This document shows, piece by piece, positions 1 to 6,176 of a stretch of DNA of 8,756 bases. Each line of letters opens with the position of its first letter. The stretch's first letter is position 1. Under the pieces are notes generated by a model. It made no database searches and was not told the DNA's origin. It worked only from the letters and a program-made list of their open reading frames with translations. The DNA lies in contig JACCTM010000056.1 in NCBI GenBank assembly GCA_013812385.1, positions 1 through 8,756 on the forward strand. Direction: 5' to 3'. The stretch comes from Geodermatophilaceae bacterium. Lineage in GTDB: Bacteria; Actinomycetota; Actinomycetes; Mycobacteriales; Geodermatophilaceae. A program made the position numbers and the translations under genes.

Positions 1-1
1 C

Positions 2-724
2 GCGCGGCCGGACTTCGACCCGGCGACCCGCGAACAGCGGATCCCGATCAAGGGAGTCCGCAAGCACACGGCCGCGGCCATGGTGAGCAGTGCCTTCACC
101 GCACCGCATGTCACCGAATGGGTGACCGTCGACGTGACCCGGATGATGGCGCTGCGCGGCCGGCTGGCTGGGCGGCCGGAGTTCCGGGCGATCAAGACCT
201 CGCCGTTGCTGTTCGTGGCCCAGGCCCTGCTGCTGGCCGTGCGCAAGCATCCGATGATCAACTCGGCGTGGGACGAGGCAGCGCAGGAGATCGTGGTCAA
301 GGACTACGTGAACCTGGGCATCGCCGCCGCCACTCCGCGCGGTCTGATCGTGCCCAACATCAAGGACGCCGGCGTGCTGTCGATGGCCGAGTTGGCCGGC
401 GCCCTGGCCGAGCTCACCGAGACGGCGCGGTCCGGGCGTACGTCCCCGGCCGACATGTCTGGCGGCACGATCACGATCACCAACGTCGGGGTGTTCGGCG
501 TGGACACCGGCACGCCGATCCTGAACCCCGGTGAGTCGGCGATCCTGGCGGTGGGGACCATCGCCGAACGGCCATGGGTGTACAAGGGAAAGGTCAAGGT
601 TCGTCAGGTCACCACGCTGGGGCTCTCCTTCGACCACCGAGTCGTGGACGGGGAGCTGGGATCCCGGTTCCTGGCCGATCTGGCCGCGTTGCTGCACGAT
701 CCCGGCCTCGCCCTCGCGTGGTGA
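2..724 (+). CDS. 2-oxoacid dehydrogenase E2 (dihydrolipoamide acyltransferase), C-terminal catalytic part; 5' end outside window
   Basis: This is the acyltransferase core of a 2-oxoacid dehydrogenase complex, which moves an acyl group from lipoyl-lysine to coenzyme A in the cytoplasm. The reading frame is open from base 2, and 240 residues are visible. The lipoyl and most of the peripheral-subunit-binding regions lie upstream. The catalytic domain opens with RIPIKGVRKHTAAAM (residues 13-27), typical of E2 cores. It ends with SFDHRVVDGELGSRF, which carries the family active site HRxxDG (His212 and Asp216 of the fragment). The in-frame ATG at 80 lies inside the domain and is not the real start. 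The ELGSRFL ending and an actinobacterial background fit a branched-chain (BkdC-like) enzyme better than a pyruvate or 2-oxoglutarate one. That subtype is inference, and the E1 genes expected upstream are not visible. The gene stops at TGA 722-724 and is followed by a 167-bp gap. Confidence 0.93.
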   Translation, partial: ARPDFDPATREQRIPIKGVRKHTAAAMVSSAFTAPHVTEWVTVDVTRMMALRGRLAGRPEFRAIKTSPLLFVAQALLLAVRKHPMINSAWDEAAQEIVVKDYVNLGIAAATPRGLIVPNIKDAGVLSMAELAGALAELTETARSGRTSPADMSGGTITITNVGVFGVDTGTPILNPGESAILAVGTIAERPWVYKGKVKVRQVTTLGLSFDHRVVDGELGSRFLADLAALLHDPGLALAW

Positions 725-829
725 CCGCTGGACAGTCCTTGGTGTCCGCTGACCGTACGAATCGACAGATGGTGGAAGGCACCGGCCGACGAATCGTTGA
801 ATCGTGCCGTAGATCACCACCGTTACGTA

Positions 830-854
830 GGAACAATCGCGGCATTCAGGCGTT
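830..854 (+). promoter_or_regulatory. Candidate ECF sigma factor promoter for the small basic protein
   Basis: GGAAC at 830-834 is followed after 16 bases by CGTT at 851-854. This matches the GGAAC / CGTT pattern with 16-17 bp spacing known for many actinobacterial ECF sigma factors (SigE, SigH and SigR types). Transcription would begin near 861, giving a leader of about 30 bases that carries the GAGGAG ribosome binding site at 875-880. No convincing housekeeping promoter was found in the 725-891 gap. A chance match to so short a pattern is possible. Confidence 0.45.
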
Positions 855-891
855 TACTTAGGTGTACACCACTTGAGGAGATGTGAAAGCA

Positions 892-1041
892 ATGAACAAC
901 CTGAATAACTGGCGCAAGCACCGCAAGGCTGCTCGCACTCGCCGTGCCATCGAGGTAGCCATCATGCGCGCCCCCGGCCCGGCCATGCGTGACGAACTTC
1001 TGACGCTGGCCAACCGCGAAGGGATCAGCCTCAACCGCTGA
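892..1041 (+). CDS. Small basic protein of 49 residues, unknown function
   Basis: I do not recognise a function. The ATG at 892 is preceded by GAGGAG at 875-880 (11-base spacing), and the frame ends at TGA 1039-1041, 48 bases before a strong terminator. A promoter candidate, ribosome site, short frame and terminator together argue for a real gene. The first 20 residues are strongly basic (WRKHRKAARTRRAI, no acidic residue). The rest, with APGPAMRDELLTLANREG, looks like a short amphipathic helix after a proline turn. There is no signal peptide, membrane segment or cysteine. Short proteins with an Arg-rich start and a PAMRDEL-like second half are familiar to me as hypothetical proteins in actinobacteria, but I cannot verify that here. 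Nucleic-acid binding is possible from charge alone. The gene is monocistronic. Confidence 0.72.
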   Translation: MNNLNNWRKHRKAARTRRAIEVAIMRAPGPAMRDELLTLANREGISLNR

Positions 1042-1088
1042 CCCCGCGACACCCCGGCCCTCGACCTAGGACGGCCAACGAGCCCGAC

Positions 1089-1120
1089 CGACCCCGATCC
1101 CACAGGGACCGGGGTCGTTT
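1089..1120 (+). terminator. Rho-independent terminator after the small basic protein gene
   Basis: A 13-base arm at 1089-1101 pairs with 1105-1117 across the loop ACA, with a single A/C mismatch (12 pairs, mostly G-C). TTT follows at 1118-1120. The T tract is short, as is usual in actinobacteria. No T tract flanks the hairpin on the other strand, so it probably serves the plus-strand transcript only. It also insulates the gene from the convergent phosphatase gene ending at 1171. Confidence 0.8.
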
Positions 1121-1170
1121 GCTGTCCGCGGCCAATCCCGGATTGTGGGCAGGGGCGACGGGCGGGCCGG

Positions 1171-2058
1171 TCAGCCGAGCAGGTGTGTCCGGATGGCGTC
1201 TTGCTCGGCCTCGGTCAGACCGGCCTCGCTCAGCCACCGGAGCGGGCCGCCGGCGCGCTCGTCGAGGATCTCCAGCAACCGCCACATGGTCTCGGGGCGG
1301 GGCCGGTGCCGGTTGGCAATCGCTGCCCAGGTCACCGGATCCATCTTGACGTCGGTGACCGGGTTTCCCTCCGCGTCGGAGACGTCCGCGGCATAGGTCT
1401 GGGTCGAGGCCAGCCGGGCCATGATCTCGTCGATCACTTCCCCGCTGCGCGCGTAGTCGGCGACCACGTCCTCACGCCGTACGCCGGCAACCGACAGCGC
1501 AAGGGCGATCACAGTTCCGGTCCGGTCCTTGCCGGCGGCGCAGTGCACGAGCGTTGCGCCCTCGTTGTGCTCACCGATGGCCCGCAGCGAATGGACGATG
1601 TTGTCCGAGGCGTGCCTTAGGTAGCCCAGATAGTGGATAACCGCCGGTCGTTCGGTGGCGTCGATGTCCAGGGGCGGCCGGTGGCCCGTCGTCCACGGCG
1701 TCTGTGCGGCCGCGTCCGACCCTCCGGTGATCCCCTCGGTGAGCGCGTCGGTCCGCTTGCCGGCCTCAGGGTAGAGCGTGAACTCCCGTACGATGACGGC
1801 TTCTTCCTGGGTGATCGGTCCAGGCCCCTCCAAGTTGATCTCGGCCGACGTACGCAGATCCAGCACTTGCCGTACGCCGTAGTCGTCGACCAACAGCCGC
1901 ACGTCGGCCTCAGTCAGGTTCTGCAGGTTGTCCGCCCGCAGCAGCCGCCTGCCCAGGGTCCGACGACCGTCGTCGGTGCGCAGCCCGCCGAGGTCCCGTA
2001 CGTTGACTGCCCCGTCCAGGTGTACCCACCCGTCGGACAGCTCGATCTCGCTGTTCAC
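1171..2058 (-). CDS. PtpB-like tyrosine-protein phosphatase (Y_phosphatase3 family)
   Basis: This is a cysteine-dependent protein phosphatase of the family that includes mycobacterial PtpB. Members act on phosphotyrosine, and some also on phosphoserine/threonine or phosphoinositides. From the GTG at 2058 it has 295 residues, near the family's usual 270-300. The N-terminal family motif GAVNVRDLGG is at 16-25, VLDLRTSAE at 65-73, and the P-loop VHCAAGKDRTG at 171-181 with nucleophile Cys173 and Arg179. There is no signal peptide or membrane segment, so a cytoplasmic protein is expected (PtpB itself is secreted without a classical signal). An in-frame ATG at 2106 would add 16 residues (MGSFPGG...) and overlap the divergent gene. 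I prefer GTG 2058 because NSEIELSDGWVHLDGAVNVRDLGG resembles normal N-termini of the family and because a -10 element sits 8 bases upstream. No Shine-Dalgarno sequence precedes this GTG. The natural substrate is unknown. Confidence 0.92.
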   Translation of the reverse strand: MNSEIELSDGWVHLDGAVNVRDLGGLRTDDGRRTLGRRLLRADNLQNLTEADVRLLVDDYGVRQVLDLRTSAEINLEGPGPITQEEAVIVREFTLYPEAGKRTDALTEGITGGSDAAAQTPWTTGHRPPLDIDATERPAVIHYLGYLRHASDNIVHSLRAIGEHNEGATLVHCAAGKDRTGTVIALALSVAGVRREDVVADYARSGEVIDEIMARLASTQTYAADVSDAEGNPVTDVKMDPVTWAAIANRHRPRPETMWRLLEILDERAGGPLRWLSEAGLTEAEQDAIRTHLLG

Positions 2059-2082
2059 CGTCAGCGACAGTACCGTCGTAGG
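2059..2082. promoter_or_regulatory. Compact divergent promoter with overlapping symmetric -10 elements
   Basis: Only 24 bp separate the two GTG start codons. The centre is the near-palindrome ACAGTACCGT (2067-2076). Read on the plus strand, TACCGT (2071-2076) fits the TAnnnT -10 pattern and lies 6 bases before GTG 2083. On the minus strand, TACTGT (2072-2067) fits too and lies 8 bases before GTG 2058. The two -10 elements share the central TA base pairs. These distances would put both transcription starts at or next to the start codons, giving leaderless messages, which are common in actinobacteria. No good -35 hexamer was found on either side. Confidence 0.5.
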
Positions 2083-3417
2083 GTGACCTCCCGGAAAACT
2101 TCCCATGACGACCAGCGGCAGGCACATATCGTCTCGGTGCTCGAGGACGCCTTCACCGACCTGATGACCGCGGATCCGGTGGCGTTTCGGGCGAAATTTC
2201 GCAAGATGGCCGCAGACCCGGGCTCGTTCTACCGCGGCACCGCGTGCTTGTTCTACTCCGACGTGGCTGCGCAGAAGGACCCGTGGGCCGACGAGCGGAC
2301 CAGCCGGATCTGGATCCAGGGAGACCTGCACGCGGAGAACTTCGGCACCTACATGGACGGTGACGGGGTCCTGGTCTTTGACGTCAACGACTTCGACGAG
2401 GCCTATCTCGGGCATTTCACCTGGGACGTCCGCCGAATGGCGGCCAGCATCGCGCTGATCGGCTGGCAGAAGGCGTTGCCCGACGACATCATCACCGAGC
2501 TGATCGAGATCTACGTCCGCTCGTACGTCGAGAAGATCCACGACTTCGTCCAGACTGAGCGCGACGACGTCTTCTCCCTCGGCCTGGACTCCACCGACGG
2601 GCCGGTCCACGACGTCCTGCTGACCGCGAAGCTGGCCAGTCGGATCGATCTGCTCGAGGACCTCACCGTCATCGACGACTATGACCGCCGGTTCCGCGAT
2701 GCGCCCGGCGTCCGCCAACTCGACAAGAACGAATTGCACGCGGTCATGGCAGCTTTCGACAGCTACAAGGCCTCGATTCCCAAGGGGAAACGTTCCCGCC
2801 GGCTGAACTACGCGGTCAAGGATGTCGTCGGCCGCTCCGGTTTCGGGATCGGCAGCGCCGGGCTGCCCGCGTACAACTTTCTGATCGAGGGTTGGACCCA
2901 GGCTCTGGAGAACGACATCGTGCTGTCGATGAAGCAGGGCAACGTGGCCGCGCCGTCGAGAGTCGTGGACGACGAACGGATGACCGACTACTTCGACCAT
3001 CACGGGCATCGGACCGCGGTCTCCCAGCGGTCCCTGCAGGCCCGCTCGGATCCGCTGCTGGGCCACACCGCGTTGGACGGGGTCGGTTTCGTGGTCAACG
3101 AACTCTCGCCGTACGACGCGGACCTGGACTGGGCCGAACTCGTCGAGCCGGATCAGATCAAGTCGGTATTGGGCTACCTCGGGCAGGCCACCGCCAAGGC
3201 ACACTGCGTGTCCGACGACGACAGTGACGACACCCTGGTGGAGTTCCAGACCGAAGAGGCGATCGCCGACGTTCTCGGCGGCGCCAAGACGACGGAGGCC
3301 TTCGTCGAGGACATGTGCGGCTTCGGACTGGACTATGCCAGCCAGGTGCGGGCCGACTACGCGGTGTTCGTGAATGCCTTCCGCGCGGGTGGCTTTTCCG
3401 AGGTCACCCCGACCTGA
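2083..3417 (+). CDS. DUF2252 family protein with phosphotransferase-like motifs
   Basis: The biochemical role is not established. From GTG 2083 the protein has 444 residues, within the usual range for DUF2252. Visible family features are FYRGTACLFYSD (49-60), GDLHAENFG (80-88), FDVNDFDEA (99-107), TWDVRRMAAS (113-122), a glycine-rich stretch GFGIGSAGLPAYNF (253-266), and Lys284 in LSMKQG. GDLHxxN followed by an aspartate-rich FDxNDFDE resembles the catalytic and metal-binding loops of aminoglycoside-phosphotransferase/HipA-like kinases, so ATP-dependent phosphotransfer is a reasonable inference. An acidic run DDDSDD is at 378-383. There is no signal peptide or membrane segment, so it is probably cytoplasmic. 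The frame is open upstream to 1633, but that part is antisense to the phosphatase. GTG 2083 is the first start outside the phosphatase gene. It has no Shine-Dalgarno sequence but a -10 element at leaderless distance. The 3' end overlaps the convergent EamA gene by 61 bp. Confidence 0.9.
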   Translation: MTSRKTSHDDQRQAHIVSVLEDAFTDLMTADPVAFRAKFRKMAADPGSFYRGTACLFYSDVAAQKDPWADERTSRIWIQGDLHAENFGTYMDGDGVLVFDVNDFDEAYLGHFTWDVRRMAASIALIGWQKALPDDIITELIEIYVRSYVEKIHDFVQTERDDVFSLGLDSTDGPVHDVLLTAKLASRIDLLEDLTVIDDYDRRFRDAPGVRQLDKNELHAVMAAFDSYKASIPKGKRSRRLNYAVKDVVGRSGFGIGSAGLPAYNFLIEGWTQALENDIVLSMKQGNVAAPSRVVDDERMTDYFDHHGHRTAVSQRSLQARSDPLLGHTALDGVGFVVNELSPYDADLDWAELVEPDQIKSVLGYLGQATAKAHCVSDDDSDDTLVEFQTEEAIADVLGGAKTTEAFVEDMCGFGLDYASQVRADYAVFVNAFRAGGFSEVTPT

Positions 3418-4457
3418 TCGGAGGGACAGGCGCTTGCCTCTGAGGCGACCATGCTCGGCGGCTCGTCCCGGACGCAATCGGTTGCAGCACCGCGCGTACG
3501 ACGATGGCGGGAGAATACCCCCTGAGACACCGCGACGCCGGCCAGGACGATCAGCCCGCCCACCGGCTGGTACCACTCCAGCCGCTCACTGAGCACGACG
3601 ATGCCGACGACTGTGGCGACCAGTGGAATGACATAGGTGACCATCGAGGCGGTGCTCGCCCCGGCCAGCCGGATGTTGCGAAACATGATCAGGAACGCGA
3701 TGCCGGTCCCCAGCGCGCCCAAGGCTAGAACACTGGCAATGACATTCCCGGACAACGTCCACGGCGCAGGCGGCGCACCGGCGAACAGCGGCGCGATCAC
3801 GGCCATCTGCGCGGTCGCCAGGATGAGCTGCGTCGAGGCCACGGCCACACCGGACTGGGTACGTCCGGTGACGAAGCGCTTCTGGTACGGAATGGCGAAC
3901 CCGTAACAACACGAGGCGCCGAAGCACATGAGCTGCCCGGTCAGTTGAGCTCCGCCCACCCCTTGCCAGATCCCGAGCAGCACCAGCACCCCGCCGAACC
4001 CGATGAACAGGCCGATCAGCCGGTGGATGGTCATCCGTTCGGTACGAAAGACGAGGACCGCCAGCGGCAGCACGACCAGGGGCGTCGTGGCGTTCCACAA
4101 ACCGGCCAGCGTGGAGTCGACCCGCTGCTCGCCGTACCCGAACAGCGTGAACGGCAACGCCACTCCGATCCCGCCGATGACGAACAGATGCGCCCACAGT
4201 CGAAGATCGCGGGGCAGCCGATCCCGGGTGACCAGCAGGATCACCAGGAGCGTCGCCGCCCCGAGGGCTACCCGGAACAGGGTCAGGTGCAGTGGGTGCA
4301 CCTCCTGAATGCCGACCTTGATGAACAGGTAGCTCGAGCCCCAGATGAGGGCCAGGACGAAGAAGCCGGGTAGCCACCGCGGGCTGGCTACCGCTTTCGA
4401 ACCAGGCGCTGCCGGATCGGCCGAGGAGGGGCTGGTAACGGCAGCGGCGCTCACCAC
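3357..4457 (-). CDS. EamA/DMT-family membrane transporter
   Basis: This is a drug/metabolite transporter superfamily protein, probably an inner-membrane exporter of small metabolites or amino acids; the substrate cannot be read from sequence. It has 366 residues with about ten hydrophobic helices in two EamA repeats. The first repeat starts at about 30 (FFVLALIWGSSYLFIKVGI, with the typical WGSS(Y/F)xFIK motif) and runs to about 163. The second spans about 172-315 and ends in GLIVLAGVAVSQGVF. Both ends are polar: about 28 residues before helix 1, and about 50 hydrophilic residues after helix 10 (from SRHRRTRG at 316). That C-terminal tail is longer than usual, and its end is the part encoded antisense to the DUF2252 gene. 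The start is GTG 4457, with a second GTG directly after it. Neither has a clear ribosome site. The amidase gene ends 99 bp upstream in the same direction, so co-transcription is possible. Confidence 0.9.
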   Translation of the reverse strand: MVSAAAVTSPSSADPAAPGSKAVASPRWLPGFFVLALIWGSSYLFIKVGIQEVHPLHLTLFRVALGAATLLVILLVTRDRLPRDLRLWAHLFVIGGIGVALPFTLFGYGEQRVDSTLAGLWNATTPLVVLPLAVLVFRTERMTIHRLIGLFIGFGGVLVLLGIWQGVGGAQLTGQLMCFGASCCYGFAIPYQKRFVTGRTQSGVAVASTQLILATAQMAVIAPLFAGAPPAPWTLSGNVIASVLALGALGTGIAFLIMFRNIRLAGASTASMVTYVIPLVATVVGIVVLSERLEWYQPVGGLIVLAGVAVSQGVFSRHRRTRGAATDCVRDEPPSMVASEASACPSDQVGVTSEKPPARKAFTNTA

Positions 4458-4556
4458 TCAAGAGTCTCAGGTGGGTCCGACCGATGCCCGCGGATATCGG
4501 CCATGAATGCTCGATTGCCTGCCTGCGATGGATGCACCGCGATGACAGCGTCGCAC

Positions 4557-5972
4557 TCAGCCGAGATCCGGCCGGCGCCGGCCGTGTCCGGTTGCCTGCT
4601 CGAAGGCATGACCGAGTTGCAGTACGGCCAGATCCGCATGGTGCGGGCCGACGATCTGCAGTCCCACCGGCAGGCCGGCCGCAGTGAAACCGGCGGGCAC
4701 GGACAGGGCCGGCGAGCCGGTGGCCGAGATCAGGTACGCCGACCGCATCCAGGCCAGGTAGTCCGGCTGCTCGACCCCAGCGATCTCGGTGGGGTACTCG
4801 TGCTCGATCGGGAAAGGAGACACCTGAGTGACCGGCATCAGCAGTGCATCGTAGGTATCGAAGAACTCCCGTACCCGGTGAAACAGCGCGGTGTGCAGCA
4901 CCTCGGCACGGCCGACGTCCGGACCGCCCAGTGCCTGGCCCTGGGCAATGTTGTCGGCCAGGCTCGCCTTGACCTGATCGCCGTAACGGCGCATCAAGGT
5001 GGCGTGGGTGAGCTGGAACTGCCAGGCGCGCAACGTACGAAAAACCTCGTCGGCACCGGTCATGTTCGGCGTCGCCGCCTCGATGACCGCACCGGCGTCC
5101 GCGAATACCGGAAGTGCCTCTTCGAGAACGTGGAGAATTTCCGGTTCAACCGCGAATTGACCTCCGAGATCGGGGGACCAGGCCAACCTCAGCCCGGTGA
5201 GGTCGCGCTCGAGATCGGTATCGAAGCTCGATCCCGAAGTCTCCAAGGCGATCGGGGATCGGGGGTCCGGCCCGGCGATCACCGACAGCATCAGGGCCGC
5301 GTCGGCGACCGTACGAGCCATCGGCCCCTGTACGCCCATCGTCGCCCAGCCGGCCTTCGTCGGATACGTCGGAACCCGGCCGGGCGATGGTCGCAGCCCC
5401 ACGACGTTGTTCCACGCGGCCGGATTGCGAAGTGAGCCGCCCATGTCGCTGCCGTCGGCCAGCGGTTGGAAGCCGCAGGCCAGCGCGACGGCAGCGCCAC
5501 CACTGGACCCGCCGGACGATCGAGTCGGGTCGTAGGCATTTCCGGTCGCCCCGAAGAGTGGATTGAAGGTGTGCGATCCCGCCGCGAACTCCGGGACGTT
5601 GGTCTTCCCGATTGTCACGGCTCCCGCGTTGTGCAGGCGCTCGATGATCAACTCGTCGGTCTCTGGCACGAAGTCGGCATGGACCGGCGAGCCGAACGTG
5701 GTCAGTACCCCGCCGGTCAGGTGGGTGTCCTTATGGGCCATCGGCAGGCCATGCAGGACGCCGACCTCGCGGCCCGCCGCCAGTTGGCGATCGGCCTCGT
5801 CGGCTGCATCGAGAGCTCGGTCGGCGTCCAGACTCACGATCGCGTTGACCGCCGGATTGAACCGCTCGATCTGATCCAGATGGGCCTGCATCACCTCGCG
5901 GGCGCTCACCTCGCGGGCCCGGATGGCCGCAGCCAAGTCACGCGCCGTACGGAAAACCATCTTGTCGGACAC
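4557..5972 (-). CDS. Amidase signature family hydrolase
   Basis: This enzyme hydrolyses an amide (or similar C-N bond) through the Ser-cisSer-Lys triad of the amidase signature family. At 471 residues it has normal length. Lys81 in MAHKDT, Ser156 in the GGSSGG loop (154-159) and nucleophile Ser180 in DGSDMGGSLRNPA form the expected triad. Position 177 is Met, where Thr or Ile is common. The C-terminal half contains the usual ISATGSPALSVPAGF (415-429) and GLPVGLQIVGP (433-443) motifs. No signal peptide is present, so it is cytoplasmic. The substrate is unknown, and the family covers aliphatic and aryl amides, GatA and others. GatA is unlikely because no gatB or gatC is next to it. The start is GTG 5972, with an in-frame ATG four codons later (5960); neither has a clear ribosome site. 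A divergent TRAP transporter lies upstream and the EamA transporter gene follows. Confidence 0.93.
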   Translation of the reverse strand: MSDKMVFRTARDLAAAIRAREVSAREVMQAHLDQIERFNPAVNAIVSLDADRALDAADEADRQLAAGREVGVLHGLPMAHKDTHLTGGVLTTFGSPVHADFVPETDELIIERLHNAGAVTIGKTNVPEFAAGSHTFNPLFGATGNAYDPTRSSGGSSGGAAVALACGFQPLADGSDMGGSLRNPAAWNNVVGLRPSPGRVPTYPTKAGWATMGVQGPMARTVADAALMLSVIAGPDPRSPIALETSGSSFDTDLERDLTGLRLAWSPDLGGQFAVEPEILHVLEEALPVFADAGAVIEAATPNMTGADEVFRTLRAWQFQLTHATLMRRYGDQVKASLADNIAQGQALGGPDVGRAEVLHTALFHRVREFFDTYDALLMPVTQVSPFPIEHEYPTEIAGVEQPDYLAWMRSAYLISATGSPALSVPAGFTAAGLPVGLQIVGPHHADLAVLQLGHAFEQATGHGRRRPDLG

Positions 5973-6016
5973 GGTGCCGAGAGTGCCAGAAAGCCGGTCC
6001 GGGCGGCGCTTTCGGC

Positions 6017-6034
6017 CGGTTGGTTAGCCAACCG
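6017..6034. repeat. Inverted repeat, possible operator between amidase and TRAP operon
   Basis: CGGTTGG (6017-6023) and CCAACCG (6028-6034) form a perfect 7-bp inverted repeat around TTAG. It lies 44 bp before the amidase start and 142 bp before the TRAP permease start. An 18-bp dyad of this kind is typical of sites for dimeric regulators such as GntR or TetR proteins, and its place between two divergent genes fits shared control. No regulator gene is visible in the window. It could also fold as an RNA hairpin in the TRAP leader. Confidence 0.45.
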
Positions 6035-6042
6035 CCTCTTTG

Positions 6043-6059
6043 TCCCCTGCCAAAGGGGA
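6043..6059 (+). repeat. Short hairpin in the TRAP operon upstream region
   Basis: TCCCCT (6043-6048) pairs perfectly with AGGGGA (6054-6059) across the loop GCCAA. An alternative pairing CTTTG (6038-6042) with CAAAG (6051-6055) is mutually exclusive with it. No T tract follows, so it is not a simple terminator. The rest of the 5973-6176 gap holds the small palindrome GCGCTCAGCGC (6091-6101) and two further GCGCT words at 6143 and 6153. No known riboswitch was recognised. Confidence 0.35.
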
Positions 6060-6176
6060 GGTTGTGTAGCGAGCCGTCCTTATTCAGTGGGCGCTCAGCG
6101 CAAGTAACCAGCCAGCGAGCGCAGCCGGACGGCCCGAAACTCGCGCTGAACGGCGCTTGACGAAAGACTGCCCGGG

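Noticed and set aside
1633..2082. Upstream extension of the DUF2252 reading frame
   Set aside because: This part is the complement of the phosphatase coding sequence. The DUF2252-like sequence begins only after GTG 2083.
2059..2106. ATG at 2106 as the phosphatase start
   Set aside because: It would overlap the divergent gene and add residues (MGSFPGGHPTT) not expected in the family, and it has no ribosome site placed for it. It cannot be fully excluded.
2107..3576. Long minus-strand open frame continuing upstream of the phosphatase
   Set aside because: It lies antisense to the DUF2252 gene, whose protein carries clear family motifs. The minus-strand translation there is low-complexity and shows no domain. 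The phosphatase begins at 2058, or at most 2106.
4569..4584. Perfect 16-bp palindrome CGGCCGGCGCCGGCCG near the amidase stop
   Set aside because: It lies within the last codons of the amidase, has no loop and no T tract, and such words are common in GC-rich coding DNA. It is not supported as a terminator or operator.
4503..5435. Plus-strand open frame of 310 codons
   Set aside because: It is entirely antisense to the amidase, rich in Arg and Gly with no recognisable domain, as expected for a shadow frame in GC-rich DNA.
6157..6162. TTGACG just before the TRAP permease ATG as a -35 element
   Set aside because: A -10 hexamer at normal spacing would fall inside the coding start, and none resembling TAnnnT is present there.
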